A stretch of DNA of 64,000 nt from Glycomyces albidus. GTDB taxonomy: Bacteria; Actinomycetota; Actinomycetes; Mycobacteriales; Micromonosporaceae. The DNA lies in assembly GCF_009451885.1 (NCBI RefSeq), contig NZ_WIAO01000005.1, positions 124,001 through 188,000 on the forward strand, given 5' to 3'. Position numbers and translations under genes: made by a program. Under the pieces are notes generated by a model. The model was not told the DNA's origin. It was given only the letters and a program-made list of their open reading frames with translations, and made no database searches. Shown here one piece after another: positions 24,089 to 34,385 of this stretch. Each line of letters begins with the position of its first letter. Position 1 is the stretch's first letter.

Positions 24089-24826
24089 TCAGCCGGCGTT
24101 GATCGCGGCCTCCACCTCGTCGGCGAAGGCGGCGTTGTCGACGACCTCGCCGTTGACCATCGCCGTCGGGGTGCCCGAGACGCCGCCGTCGCCGGTGGCC
24201 CATTCGGTGCCCTGCTGGACCCAGCCCTTGTACGTCCCGTCCTCGACACAGGACTGCCAGGAATCGTCGAGGCCGATATTGGTTCCGATCGATATCAGCT
24301 CGTCATCGGACAGGCCCGTCGTGTTCTCGGCGGGCTGGTTCTCGTACAGCGCCAGCGTGTAGTCGAGGAACTGCTGCTGACCGGCGTCGGCCGCGCAGAC
24401 CGCGGCCGCGGCCGCGCGCGTCGAGTACTCGGTGCCCTGGCTGAGGCGGTCGAGAATGGTGATCGGGTGGTAGTTCACCGTGACCGAGCCGGCGTCGACC
24501 CACGACTGGATGTCCGCCGCGTACGCCGCCTCGAACTGGTTGCACGCCGGGCACATGTAGTCGATGAACAGATCGACCTCGACCGGCCCGTCCCCGATCC
24601 GCACCCCGTACGTGTCGCTGACCGCCGCGGACGGCTCGTTCACCTCGAAGTCGCCGCCCCGGCCGTTGTACCAGATGCCCCACCCCAGGAGCCCTCCGAT
24701 CAGCAGCACCGCGGCGCCGATCGAGACCCACAGGAGGGTCTTGCGGCGCCTGGCCTCCGCGGCCTGCTGCCGCCTCAGGGCCTCGGCGGCCTTCCTGCGC
24801 TCGGTCTTCCGCTCTGATGAGCCCAT
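24089..24826 (-). CDS. Membrane-anchored DsbA-family thiol oxidoreductase
   Basis: 245 residues. A basic N-terminus, one membrane helix (about 32-52, LLWVSIGAAVLLIGGLLGWG) and an extracytoplasmic thioredoxin domain with active site YMCPACNQFE (Cys about 92 and 95) and the cis-proline loop VSGTPTAMVNG. The DSBA insertion contains a second Cys pair (AAAVCAADAG, WQSCVEDG). It introduces or isomerises disulphides in exported proteins. Start ATG 24826 with GCGAGG upstream. It is divergent from copC-copD by 69 bp. Confidence 0.92.
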   Translation of the reverse strand: MGSSERKTERRKAAEALRRQQAAEARRRKTLLWVSIGAAVLLIGGLLGWGIWYNGRGGDFEVNEPSAAVSDTYGVRIGDGPVEVDLFIDYMCPACNQFEAAYAADIQSWVDAGSVTVNYHPITILDRLSQGTEYSTRAAAAAVCAADAGQQQFLDYTLALYENQPAENTTGLSDDELISIGTNIGLDDSWQSCVEDGTYKGWVQQGTEWATGDGGVSGTPTAMVNGEVVDNAAFADEVEAAINAG

Positions 24827-24895
24827 GTGCCTCGCTCAGCCTTTCTCAGGTCCAATACTCGATTCACGAAGCGGTTTCGAGTACGCTCAGCGGCG

Positions 24896-26626
24896 ATGCT
24901 GTGCCGTCCGACCACCCAAAGCCGTCTGGCCACGCCGCCGAGCACCCGACGCCGCACCTCCGCCCCGGACCCCCGCACCTCCCGGCATGGCGCGGCCCCC
25001 GGGCGGCGGCTCGCCGTCCGCTCCGCCTGGTCCTCGCTCGCGGCGGCCCTCATCGGGGTGCTGTGGGCCTCGGCGGCCTCAGCGCACGCAGCCGCCACCG
25101 AGACCGACCCGGCGTCCGGAGCGGTCCTGGACGCGGCCCCGAGCGAAGTCGTCGTCGAGTTCAACGAACCAGTCACCCCCGTAGACGCGGGCACCGGCGT
25201 GGTCGCTCCCGATGGTGACCGAGCAGACACCGGCGTCGCCCAAAGCGAGGACGGCACCGCGATCACCATCGCCGTCGACGCCGACCTCGAAGGCACCTAC
25301 CTCGTCGGATACCGCGTCGTCTCCGACGACGGCCACCCCGTCTCCGGCACCTTCACGTACTCCGTCGTCACCGAGACCGAACCGCCCGGCGCCGAGGCGC
25401 TCACCGCCGCCGGCACCGACCCGTTCGTCCAGGCCCTCCTCTACGGCAACCGCTGGTTCGGCTACGCCGCCTTGGCACTCGCGCTCGGCGCGGGCATCCT
25501 GCTGGTCGCCGGCGCCCGGCCCCGCGAGGCCGCCGCGAAACTCGTCGCCTCCGGCCTCGCCGTCGTCGCGATGACCGCGGTCCTCGGCCTGCCGCTCCAA
25601 GCGGCCTACGAGACCGGGACCGGCATCGCCGACCTCGACGCCGCCGGGCTCCAATCGGTGATGCAGTCGAACATCGGCCTCGCCGCGCTCCTGCGGCTCC
25701 TCCTCGTGCTCCTCGCGCTGCCGCTCATGCGCACCGTCGTCACCGGCGAGGACGAACCGGGACGGCCCCTCACCGCAGGGCTCGCCGGCATCGGCCTCGC
25801 ACTCGGCGCGACCTGGCCGCTCGCCGGGCACCCCATGGCGTCCGACCCGGTCGTGGTCGCGTTCGTCGCCGACTGGGTCCACCTCGTGACCGCGCTGGCC
25901 TGGGGCGGCGGCGTGTTCGCGCTCCTGATCCTGGCCCTGCGCAAGGACACCGAGATCCCCGACCGCACCGCGGAGCTGTGGATCGCCCTGGTGCCGTGGC
26001 TCCTCGCGAACCTCATCGTCGCCGGGATCGCCTCGTCGCTGCTCCACATCGACTCGATCGAGGCGCTGACCCAGACCCGGTACGGGCGCCTCGTGCTCCT
26101 CAAAGCCGGGATCCTGATCGTGCTCGTCGCCGTCGGCCTGCTCACGCGGCGCGCGATGGTGCGCGGCGCCGAAGGGCGCGGGCGCCTGCGGCTCATGGCG
26201 GGCGTCGAGACCGTGTTCCTCGCGGTCGTGCTCGGCGCCGTGGCGGTGCTCGTGCAGGCCGTGCCGGCGAAGACCGCGCTGCTCGAGGCCGAGACGACCG
26301 AGTCGGCGTCGACCGAGACCGCGACGCTCGTGGCCACCGAGGCGTACACCGCGCAGGTCGTGCTCGAACCGGGCCGCCCCGGCGCGAACAGCGTCCGGAT
26401 CCTCGCCGACGACCTCGAAGGCGCCGCGTTCGCGGCCGTCGAATGGGAGGCGACCTACGGCCTCGAAGGCGAAGAACCCGAAGAGCTGCGGCTCATCGAA
26501 CTGCGCACCGGCATCCTCGCGGGCGAGGCGAACCTCGGCGAAGCCGGCAGATGGGTCTTCACGTTCACGCTCACCGACGACGCCGGGAACACCGCCACGG
26601 CTGAAGCGGTCGTCGACATCTCCTGA
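24896..26626 (+). CDS. CopC-CopD fusion (YcnJ-like) copper protein
   Basis: 576 residues from ATG 24896 (leaderless: TACGCT -10 box at 24882-24887). The signal peptide ends ASAHAAATETDPASG, giving the CopC copper His right after cleavage. CopC continues to SDDGHPVSGTFTYSV with the second His. Eight hydrophobic helices form CopD, with WVHLVTALAWGGGVFA and the His in LAGHPM. The C-terminal extracellular beta domain (about 480-576) matches YcnJ proteins. It probably imports or handles copper at the membrane; the nearby LPMO needs copper, though a link is speculative. Confidence 0.9.
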   Translation: MLCRPTTQSRLATPPSTRRRTSAPDPRTSRHGAAPGRRLAVRSAWSSLAAALIGVLWASAASAHAAATETDPASGAVLDAAPSEVVVEFNEPVTPVDAGTGVVAPDGDRADTGVAQSEDGTAITIAVDADLEGTYLVGYRVVSDDGHPVSGTFTYSVVTETEPPGAEALTAAGTDPFVQALLYGNRWFGYAALALALGAGILLVAGARPREAAAKLVASGLAVVAMTAVLGLPLQAAYETGTGIADLDAAGLQSVMQSNIGLAALLRLLLVLLALPLMRTVVTGEDEPGRPLTAGLAGIGLALGATWPLAGHPMASDPVVVAFVADWVHLVTALAWGGGVFALLILALRKDTEIPDRTAELWIALVPWLLANLIVAGIASSLLHIDSIEALTQTRYGRLVLLKAGILIVLVAVGLLTRRAMVRGAEGRGRLRLMAGVETVFLAVVLGAVAVLVQAVPAKTALLEAETTESASTETATLVATEAYTAQVVLEPGRPGANSVRILADDLEGAAFAAVEWEATYGLEGEEPEELRLIELRTGILAGEANLGEAGRWVFTFTLTDDAGNTATAEAVVDIS

Positions 26627-26726
26627 CGCACGGGTCCGCAGCCCTCGGACCGGCGCCGTGACCCGTCGGGCGTCCTGCGGCCCGGCCGCACCGGCGCTCG
26701 ACCGGGTCGCGGTTCCGCCCGGCCCG

Positions 26727-27584
26727 CTACCAGTCGCCGAACGCGGCCTCGGTGTTCCTCCACAGCCGCTCGCACCACGCCTCGAGGTCGCGCTCGAGGT
26801 ACTCGGCGAGGAACCGGGCCGTGTAGTTCGTCAGCGCCGGATGGTTCCGGTGGCCGCGCACCGGGATCGGGGCCATGAACGGCGCGTCGGTCTCGACCAG
26901 GACGAGTTCGGGCGGGGCCACCGAGGCGGCGTCGCGGAGGTGCTGCGCGTTCTTGAACGTGACGTTCCCGGCGAAGCTCATGAAGAAGCCGCGCCGCGCG
27001 CATTCCTTCGCGAACGCGAAGTCCCCCGAGAAGCAGTGGAGCACGACCCGGTCGGGCGCGCCGTCCCCGTCGAGGATCGACAGGACGTCCTCGTGGGCGT
27101 CGCGGTCGTGGATGACGAGCGTCTTGCCGCGGCGCTTCGCGATCTCGATGTGGGCCCGGAACGACCGCTGCTGCGCGGCGCGGCCGGCCTCGTCGGTGCG
27201 GAAGTAGTCGAGCCCGGTCTCGCCGAGGGCCGCCACGCGCGGGAGCGCCGCCAACTCGTCGATCGCGGCGAGGGCCGCGTCGAGGTCGGCCAGGCGCGGC
27301 GCGTCGTTCGGGTGGAGCGCGGCGGCGGCCAGCACGCGCGGATCGGCGGCGGCCAGTTCGGCGGCCCAGCGGGACGAGTCGACGTCGGTGCCGACCTGCA
27401 CGACCCGCGCCACCCCGGCGGCCTCGGCCTCGGCGAGGCGCGCGAGGACCTCGGGCGCGCCGGGCGCGGGGACCGGGAGCTCCTCCTCGGCGCCGAACGT
27501 GTCGACGAGATCGAGATGGGTGTGGCTGTCGGCGATGGGGAACGGGAGCGGCTCGGGCGGCGGCGCGGGTTCGGATCGGTACAC
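26727..27584 (-). CDS. tatD: TatD family metal-dependent hydrolase
   Basis: 285 residues from GTG 27584. Amidohydrolase-fold motifs: metal His pair in ADSHTHLDL, Glu in GETGLDYFR, His in KTLVIHDRDAHED, and LHCFSGDFAFA, ending with the ETDAPFM aspartate. TatD proteins act as 3'-5' DNases. In many actinobacteria tatD lies near metG, as here, with one gene between. Confidence 0.92.
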   Translation of the reverse strand: MYRSEPAPPPEPLPFPIADSHTHLDLVDTFGAEEELPVPAPGAPEVLARLAEAEAAGVARVVQVGTDVDSSRWAAELAAADPRVLAAAALHPNDAPRLADLDAALAAIDELAALPRVAALGETGLDYFRTDEAGRAAQQRSFRAHIEIAKRRGKTLVIHDRDAHEDVLSILDGDGAPDRVVLHCFSGDFAFAKECARRGFFMSFAGNVTFKNAQHLRDAASVAPPELVLVETDAPFMAPIPVRGHRNHPALTNYTARFLAEYLERDLEAWCERLWRNTEAAFGDW

Positions 27585-27863
27585 GGCTCAACGATGCCAC
27601 GGACCGCCCGACCGCGTCCGGCGACCGGGCGCGGCCTCCGCGAACGACGACCCGGGCGTGCCGCTCCGACCGCGCACGCAGCCGCGTGTGCCGCCCGTAA
27701 CACTGTCTTCACATGTCGGACACGAGGGCCTGACAGGACCGGCCTACGTTGGCGGGCAGTCGACTCACTGGCAGTAGAGCGACCGCTACGAATACAAGCC
27801 TTTCGATACCTTCGATATCAGGCGACATCGCCGTCGCACCAGCGCAGACGAATCGAGCCGCAC

Positions 27864-28985
27864 ATGACCCGCGATCTCGCGTCCCGCCGCAACCGCGCCG
27901 CAGCGCTCCAGCAACGCCGCCCCGCCGTCCCGGCCGACCAGGACCAGCCCCTCCCGATCAGTACCGTCGAATGGCAAGGTGAGAAGTACCCCGGCGCACC
28001 CTACGCGGACGGCGCCGCCTGGGAGCTGTTCTCTGCGCTCCCGCGCCCCGACTTCCTCCCCAACCACCGGCAGGGCAGCGAATACCCGTACCGGCAGATC
28101 GTGCACTGCAGCGAGATCCTCCGCGACGGCGTGCCGGTCGCGGTCGCCGACGACCGGTCCCTCACGGTGCCGCTCGCCCCCGGCGTCGACCTCGAATACG
28201 TGCGCCGCCTCACCCAGACCCCGCACCTCGAACCGTCCTCCAGGGTCCTGCTCGACCGCGTCCGCGGCTCCGCGGCCCCCGCCGCCGGCGAGGTCATGGA
28301 GCGGCCCGTCACCGCCGCGCAGGTCGCGCGGCTCATGGAGACCGCCGCCATCCCCGGCGGGTTCTGCTACCGCCGCTGGGACATCGCCCACCTGTGCACG
28401 CCGTCCGCGCGGTCCGCGCTCGGCGGCGAGGTCGACCCGGGCGAGCCGTGGGCGCTCGCGCTGCGCTGGCCCGCCGCCGACCCGGCCGACTACGAGGCGC
28501 CCGTCGCGCCCGACTACGAAGGGCTCACCGCGATGCCGTCCTCGGACCGGCGCGGGACGCCCGTGCTCGGCACCGGGTTCGCGATCTCGGCCTCGCACCT
28601 GCTGCCCGAGCACGTCACCGCCGACCTCACCGACCTGCCGCTCCCGGAAGGCGCGCAGATCATCGCGTACACCGCGAACGGCACCGAGACCGCGCTGTTC
28701 TCCTACTCCGGGCAGCAGTGGACGCCGCTGACGCTCGAACGCCGCGTCGACATCCCCGGCGTCGAGATCGGCCGCGCCTACCAGGTGCGGCGGGTCCTCC
28801 GGGAGGCCACGCGCGTGGTGTGGAACGGCATCACCGGGTCCCTCGTGGATGCCGATGACGACTGGGCGCGGTTCCGGCTGTCGCGGCCCAGCCCCGAGGT
28901 GCTCTCGCGCACCGGCGCCGAAGCCGTGCGGCGCGGGATCTACGAGAAGTGGGTGTCCCGCGCCGAGGTCGCCGCGGCGGTCTGA
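27864..28985 (+). CDS. Hypothetical 373-aa cytosolic protein
   Basis: No membrane segment or signal. The first 40 residues are basic (LASRRNRAAALQQRR), then a globular protein rich in Asp, Pro and Trp, for example FLPNHRQGSEYPYRQIV and EVIGRAYQVRR-like segments near the end. No family is recognised. The upstream 280 bp contains a phased direct repeat TTCGATA at 27802 and 27811, possibly an activator or repressor site. A terminator follows at 29025. Codon use is host-like. Confidence 0.7.
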   Translation: MTRDLASRRNRAAALQQRRPAVPADQDQPLPISTVEWQGEKYPGAPYADGAAWELFSALPRPDFLPNHRQGSEYPYRQIVHCSEILRDGVPVAVADDRSLTVPLAPGVDLEYVRRLTQTPHLEPSSRVLLDRVRGSAAPAAGEVMERPVTAAQVARLMETAAIPGGFCYRRWDIAHLCTPSARSALGGEVDPGEPWALALRWPAADPADYEAPVAPDYEGLTAMPSSDRRGTPVLGTGFAISASHLLPEHVTADLTDLPLPEGAQIIAYTANGTETALFSYSGQQWTPLTLERRVDIPGVEIGRAYQVRRVLREATRVVWNGITGSLVDADDDWARFRLSRPSPEVLSRTGAEAVRRGIYEKWVSRAEVAAAV

Positions 28986-29024
28986 AACGGCGGCGGTCTG
29001 AGACGGCACCGTCCGGCTCGAACG

Positions 29025-29061
29025 CGCAGCGGCCCCCGGCGTCGAGCCGGGGGCCGCTGCG
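29025..29061. terminator. Intrinsic terminator between convergent genes
   Basis: Perfect 16-bp stem (arms 29025-29040 and 29046-29061) with loop GTCGA, 7 bp before the metG stop. Confidence 0.85.
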
Positions 29062-29067
29062 TTCGCG

Positions 29068-30858
29068 TCAGGAGTTCAGGCGCTCGATCTCCTCGTCGAC
29101 GATCGACGGGTCGAGCTTCGTGAACACCGGAACCGGCTTCTCGAGCGGCGTGCCCGGCGCCAGCGGCACGGACTCCCACTTCGGGACGTCCGAGTAGTCG
29201 CCGGTGAGGATCGGGTACGGACCGCCGGTCACGCCGCCCTCGTCGAGGTCGGCGACCTCCTCGATCCGCGGCATCGGCGCGAACACGCCCTCGCCGCCGA
29301 GGAGCTCGTGCACGCGCTGCGACGAGTGCGGCAGGAACGGGCTCATCACCGTCTTCAGGTCGGAGACCGCCTGGAGGACGGTGAACAGGACCGTGCCCTG
29401 GCGCTTCGGGTCCTCCTTCATCTTCCACGGCGCGGTGTCCGCGAGGTACTTGTTCGCGGCGCCGACGGTCTTCATCGCCTCGCCGATCGCGGCGCGGATC
29501 TTGTTCTGCCCGATGAGGTCCCCGACCGCGTCGAACGACGCCCGGGTGGCCTCCAGCAGCTCGCGGTCGACCGCCTCGAGCTCACCGGGCTCGGGGACGG
29601 CGCCGAAGTTCTTGGCCGCCATCGCGATCGACCGGTTCACCAGGTTGCCCCAGCCGGCGACGAGCTCGTCGTTGTTGCGGCGCAGGAACTCCGCCCACGT
29701 GAAGTCCGAGTCCTGGTTCTCCGGGCCGGCCGCGCAGATGTAGTACCGCAGCGCGTCGGGGGAGTACCGCTCCAGGAAGTCCCGCACGTAGATCACCACG
29801 CGGCGCGACGACGAGAACTGCCTGCCCTCCATCGTCAGGAACTCCGAGGAGACGACCTCGGTCGGCAGGTTCAGCTTCCCGAGCCCGCCCGGCTCGCCGC
29901 CCTTCGCGCCCTCGCCGTTGGCGCCCAGGAGCATCGCCGGCCAGATCTCGGAGTGGAAGACGATGTTGTCCTTGCCCATGAAGTAGTACGAGACCGCCTC
30001 CGGGTCCTGCCACCAGCGCTTCCACGCGTCCGGGTCGCCCGAGCGGCGCGCCCACTCGATCGTGGCGCTCAGATACCCGATGACGGCGTCGAACCACACG
30101 TACAGGCGCTTGTCGGGGCGCTCCCGCCACCCTTCGAGCGGGATCGGCACGCCCCAGTCGAGGTCGCGCGAGATCGGGCGCGGCTGCATGTCGTCGAGGA
30201 GGTTCCTGGTGAACCGCAGGACGTTCGTGCGCCACCCGGTGCGGGTGTCGAGCCACGCGTTCAGCGCGTCGGCGAACGCCGGCAGGTCGAGGAAGAAGTG
30301 GTCCTCCTCCACGAACTTCGGGGTCTCGCCGTTGATCCGCGACTTCGGGTCGATCAGGTCGACCGGGTCGAGCTGGCGGCCGCAGTTGTCGCACTGGTCG
30401 CCGCGCGCCGAGTCGAACCCGCAGTGCGGGCACGTGCCCTCGATGTAGCGGTCCGGCAGCGTGCGGCCCGTCGACGGGCTGATCGCCCCGAGCGTCTTCT
30501 TCTGCAGGATGTACCCGTTGCCGTAGAGCGTCGTGAACAGCTCCTGCACGGTCTTGTAGTGGTTCCCGGTCGTCGTGCGCGTGAACAGGTCGTACGACAG
30601 GCCCAGGGCGTCCAGGTCCTCGACGATGATCCGGTTGTACTTCGCCGCGGCCTCGGCGGCCGTCAGGCCCTCCGAGTCGGCCTGCACGAGGATCGGCGTG
30701 CCGTGCTCGTCGGTCCCGGACACCATGAGCACGTCGTGACCGCGCATGCGCATGTAGCGGGCGAAGACGTCGGCGGGTACCCCGAATCCTGCTACATGTC
30801 CGATGTGCCGAGGGCCGTTGGCGTAAGGCCAGGCCAACGCGGTCAGTACGTGAGTCAT
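29068..30858 (-). CDS. metG: Methionine-tRNA ligase
   Basis: 596 residues. Class I signature in [14 protein letters not shown] (about 14-24), the zinc knuckle [18 protein letters not shown] (about 140-160) and the KMSKS-equivalent [17 protein letters not shown] (about 348), followed by the anticodon-binding helical domain. It charges initiator and elongator tRNA-Met. The start ATG 30858 is preferred over ATG 30867 because TACCAT lies 7 nt before it (leaderless). No C-terminal dimerisation OB-domain is present. Confidence 0.96.
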   Translation of the reverse strand: MTHVLTALAWPYANGPRHIGHVAGFGVPADVFARYMRMRGHDVLMVSGTDEHGTPILVQADSEGLTAAEAAAKYNRIIVEDLDALGLSYDLFTRTTTGNHYKTVQELFTTLYGNGYILQKKTLGAISPSTGRTLPDRYIEGTCPHCGFDSARGDQCDNCGRQLDPVDLIDPKSRINGETPKFVEEDHFFLDLPAFADALNAWLDTRTGWRTNVLRFTRNLLDDMQPRPISRDLDWGVPIPLEGWRERPDKRLYVWFDAVIGYLSATIEWARRSGDPDAWKRWWQDPEAVSYYFMGKDNIVFHSEIWPAMLLGANGEGAKGGEPGGLGKLNLPTEVVSSEFLTMEGRQFSSSRRVVIYVRDFLERYSPDALRYYICAAGPENQDSDFTWAEFLRRNNDELVAGWGNLVNRSIAMAAKNFGAVPEPGELEAVDRELLEATRASFDAVGDLIGQNKIRAAIGEAMKTVGAANKYLADTAPWKMKEDPKRQGTVLFTVLQAVSDLKTVMSPFLPHSSQRVHELLGGEGVFAPMPRIEEVADLDEGGVTGGPYPILTGDYSDVPKWESVPLAPGTPLEKPVPVFTKLDPSIVDEEIERLNS

Positions 30859-31014
30859 GCGCCCCATGGTATCCGTCCCGGAATCTGGGCGGACGGCGTC
30901 CGATGGGCACCGACCGCCAGGTCGCGGCCGGTGGTCCCGCATCCGGCGGACGACGACACACTATCCCTGCGCGATTGCGCCCGGCTTCGGCGATTCGGTG
31001 ATGCAATAACCGGT

Positions 31015-31803
31015 ATGTCTGGAACGAACCGAGCGGCGGATCCCCAGCCCCAGCCCGCCGGCCGCGACGCGGGCCGCGAGCGCCCCGTACCCGAGGTCCC
31101 GGCCGCCTACGGCGCGATCGAGCGCCCCGAGCCGACCGGCGTCGAACCGATCGGACCCGTCGACTGGGAGCCGGCCGCCGAGCCGCCGCCCGTGCCGCAC
31201 CCGGTGCCGCAGCGCAGCCCGCTCGGCTCCCAGTACGAAGGCATGGCCGCGATCCGGGCCGTATGGGAACGCGCCGCCGAGACCGAGAAGCGCCGCCCCG
31301 CCCGCCCCGGCCGGCCCGAGCCCCGCCGCGAACCCAAGCGCTACGCGCCCGCGCTCCTCGGCGTCCTCGTCTGCGCGTGCCTGCTCATGTTCTTCGCCTG
31401 GACCGCCGCCCCCGCACTCTGGATCAGCGTCGGCCACGCCGACGAAGGAACCGTGACCGTGGCCTCCTGCCAGGAGGGCTTCGCGCCCTCGTGCACCGGA
31501 CTGTTCACAGCGGACGGCTGGTCGAAGGCCCTCTCGCTCACCGGCGACGTCACCGCCGCCGACGTCGGCACCGAACTGCCCGCGCGCGCGACCGGCCCCG
31601 GCGCCCACAGCGCCTACGTCGGCGGCGCCGGCGGGCTGCTGCTGCGCTGGGCCCCCGCGCTGGTGCTCTTCATGGCCTCGGCGTTCGCGCTCGTCGCCGC
31701 CTCCGGCGCCACCCGCCTGTACGACCACCGCGCCGGCGCGGTCGGCCTCTGCTGGGCCTTCGCCGGCGCCGTCCTCGCCGCCGCCCTCGCCTTCGCGTGG
31801 TGA
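31015..31803 (+). CDS. Membrane protein with long proline-rich cytosolic N-terminus
   Basis: 262 residues. The first 105 are rich in Pro, Glu and Arg and look disordered (PVDWEPAAEPPPVPHPVPQR). Then come one helix (about 108-132), an extracytoplasmic loop with two Cys (VASCQEGFAPSCTGLF) and two more helices (about 202-222 and 238-260). No family recognised. The start ATG 31015 has TAACCG just upstream. It is divergent from metG by 156 bp. Confidence 0.7.
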   Translation: MSGTNRAADPQPQPAGRDAGRERPVPEVPAAYGAIERPEPTGVEPIGPVDWEPAAEPPPVPHPVPQRSPLGSQYEGMAAIRAVWERAAETEKRRPARPGRPEPRREPKRYAPALLGVLVCACLLMFFAWTAAPALWISVGHADEGTVTVASCQEGFAPSCTGLFTADGWSKALSLTGDVTAADVGTELPARATGPGAHSAYVGGAGGLLLRWAPALVLFMASAFALVAASGATRLYDHRAGAVGLCWAFAGAVLAAALAFAW

Positions 31804-32047
31804 CCGGCGACGCACCACCGGTCCGTCCCCTTCCCGTAGCAGCGGGTGCATGATCGCCGCTGACGGCGCGCCCGCGGGCGCGATGAGCTGTAATCGCCCC
31901 CACCCGCACCGGGCTGCGTCAGAACCGCCCCCCTCGCGCGTCGTAGAGTTGGGGCGCCCCCGGACTCCGCCTGACTCGGCGCTGCGACGCGCCCAACTGA
32001 ATTGACCGACCGTTCCTTCCCCGTTGCGGGGCTCCTCGGGAGACAGC

Positions 32048-34189
32048 GTGAGTGATTCCTCGAAACCGGTGGCGCAGACCTGGTTCGGACCCATCACCGC
32101 CGTGCAGCGACGCGCCATGTTCGCGCTCGTGCCGGTGGCGGTCGCGTTCGGCCTCGTCGTCGGACTGGCGTTCCTGCCGGTGACCAGCGGCATCGGCGGC
32201 CTGGCCAAGGTCGGGTCCGAGGCCGTCCTCGACCTCCCCGACGAACTCGTGCTGCCGCCGGCGCCCGAATCGTCCACCCTGTACGCCGCCGACGGCACCA
32301 CCGAGATCGCGACCTTCGGCGACCAGTACCGGGTCCAGCTCGAATACGACCAGATCCCCGACTCCGTGACCGAGGCGCTCATCGCCACCGAGGACTCGAA
32401 CTTCTTCGAGCACAACGGGGTCGACCCCGAAGGCGTCATGCGCGCCCTGGTCACCAACATCGCCGCGGGCAGCACCTCCGAGGGCGCCTCGACGATCACC
32501 ATGCAGTACGTGCGGCAGGTGCTCTCCTACACCGCGACCACGCCCGAAGAGGTCGCCGCGGCCAGCGAGGTCACCATCGACCGCAAGGTCAAGGAGATGG
32601 GGTACGCGCTGGCCCTCGAAGAGGAGATGTCGAAAGAGGATATCCTCACGAACTACCTGAACACCGTCTACTTCGGCAACGGCGCGTATGGGATCGGCGC
32701 GGCCGCCCAGGTGTACTACGGGAAGGTCCCCGCGGACCTGACGGTCGCCGAGTCGGCGATGCTGGTGGGCCTCATCCAGTCCCCGAGCGTCTACGACCCG
32801 ATCAACGGCTCCTCCGAGGCGGCCCTGGCCCGCCGCGACCACGTGATCAACCGGATGGTCGACGTCGGCTACCTCACCTCCGACGAGGGCGAGGCCGCCC
32901 GGGCCGAGGGCCTGAACCTGAACCCGCAGGAGGCCAACAACACCTCCGGCGGCGCGATCGACTCCCCGTACGGCTTCTTCGTCGACTACTTCGAGAAGTG
33001 GTGGGAGCAGCAGGAGGACTTCGGCGAGACCGAGGAGATCCGCAAGGCCCGCCTCTACCGCGGCGGCTACGAGATCGTCTCGACCCTGGACGTCGACCTC
33101 CAGGAGGCGTCGCAGGACGCGATCGAGAAGCAGCTCGAGACCGGCTCGGAGTACGCGCTCGGCTCGGTCGTCGTGCAGCCGGGGACCGGCGCCATCCAGG
33201 TCATGGCCGTCAACCGCAACTACTCGAACGACGTGTCCGACAACGGGCCCAACACCGCGAACGACGAGTACAAGGGCTCGTACCCGAACACCACGAACCC
33301 GCTGCTGAGCGGGAACTCGGACGTGCCCGGGTACCAGGCCGGCTCGTCGTTCAAGATGTTCACGATGCTCGCGGCCCTCGAAGAGGGCATGCCGCTGGAC
33401 ACCACGATCTACTCGCCGTACCAGTACACGTCGCAGTACGTCGTCGGCGACGGCGCGGCCGCGTGCGGGGACTACTGGTGCCCGAAGAACGCCTCCGAGT
33501 CCGAGGTCGGCAACTACAACATGTGGACCGGCTTCGGCGAATCGGTGAACACGTACTTCGTGCAACTCGCCGAGCGCGTCGGCGTCGACAAGGCCATCGA
33601 CGTGGCCAAGCGCCTCGGCATCAAGTTCCGCAACGCGACGGACCTGAGCCACGTCGAGAACTACCCGGAGACCTACGGGCCCTTCGTCCTCGGCGTCACC
33701 CAGACCACGCCGCTCGACATGGCCGCCGCGTACGCGGCGCTCCCGGCCGACGGCCTCTACTGCGCGCCGATCCCGGTGACCTCCGCGACCACCAACACGG
33801 GCGGGACGATCGCGTTCGGCAGCGAGTGCAACCAGGCGATCAGCGTGGAGGTGGCGCGCGCGGCCGTGGACGCGGCCCGCTGCCCGACCGGGGACGGCGC
33901 CGTCGCCGGCAACTGCACCTGGGGCACCGCCGAGCAGGTCGGCGACGCCGTCGACGGCCCCGTCGCGGGCAAGACCGGCACCACCGACTCGAACTCCACC
34001 AACTGGTTCGTGGGCTTCACTCCGAACGCCGCCGCGGCCGCGTTCGTCGCCGACCCCGACAGCCCGCAGAACTTCGTGGGCCGCTCGAACCTCGGCAAGC
34101 CCGCTAACGCGGTCGCCGACATCCTTGCGGCCCAATGGGAGATGAACGGCGAAGGGGACTTCACGCCCCCGACGGAACTCGTGCACTGA
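32048..34189 (+). CDS. Bifunctional class A penicillin-binding protein
   Basis: 713 residues from GTG 32048 (GGGAG upstream). One membrane helix (about 22-45), then a GT51 glycosyltransferase domain with ATEDSNFFEHNGVD (catalytic Glu about 114) and EGASTITMQYVRQVL. A transpeptidase domain follows with SSFKMF (active Ser about 431), SVN (about 498) and KTGTTDS (about 641). It polymerises and cross-links peptidoglycan. No PASTA domains. Extra cysteines (AACGDYWCPK, ARCPTGDGAVAGNCTW) suggest disulphides outside the cell. Confidence 0.95.
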   Translation: MSDSSKPVAQTWFGPITAVQRRAMFALVPVAVAFGLVVGLAFLPVTSGIGGLAKVGSEAVLDLPDELVLPPAPESSTLYAADGTTEIATFGDQYRVQLEYDQIPDSVTEALIATEDSNFFEHNGVDPEGVMRALVTNIAAGSTSEGASTITMQYVRQVLSYTATTPEEVAAASEVTIDRKVKEMGYALALEEEMSKEDILTNYLNTVYFGNGAYGIGAAAQVYYGKVPADLTVAESAMLVGLIQSPSVYDPINGSSEAALARRDHVINRMVDVGYLTSDEGEAARAEGLNLNPQEANNTSGGAIDSPYGFFVDYFEKWWEQQEDFGETEEIRKARLYRGGYEIVSTLDVDLQEASQDAIEKQLETGSEYALGSVVVQPGTGAIQVMAVNRNYSNDVSDNGPNTANDEYKGSYPNTTNPLLSGNSDVPGYQAGSSFKMFTMLAALEEGMPLDTTIYSPYQYTSQYVVGDGAAACGDYWCPKNASESEVGNYNMWTGFGESVNTYFVQLAERVGVDKAIDVAKRLGIKFRNATDLSHVENYPETYGPFVLGVTQTTPLDMAAAYAALPADGLYCAPIPVTSATTNTGGTIAFGSECNQAISVEVARAAVDAARCPTGDGAVAGNCTWGTAEQVGDAVDGPVAGKTGTTDSNSTNWFVGFTPNAAAAAFVADPDSPQNFVGRSNLGKPANAVADILAAQWEMNGEGDFTPPTELVH

Positions 34190-34223
34190 CGCCTGTCGGA
34201 AGGCTCCGCCAGGTCCTGTTCTG

Positions 34224-34251
34224 CGGGCCGGAACGGCCGACATCCGGCCCG
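34224..34251 (+). terminator. Hairpin downstream of the PBP gene
   Basis: 9-bp perfect stem (CGGGCCGGA and complement) with a 10-nt loop, 35 bp after the stop. No T-tract. Confidence 0.5.
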
Positions 34252-34385
34252 TTCGCGCGCTCGCCGCGTCGCCGGGGCCTCCAGATGCAACACCGGTACC
34301 TGCAGCCCCTCCGCCTTGCGAGCGAGCGAACGGACCCGGACACCGCCTCGCCCTGGCCCACAGGGCAGGCCCTAGACTCGGGCCG

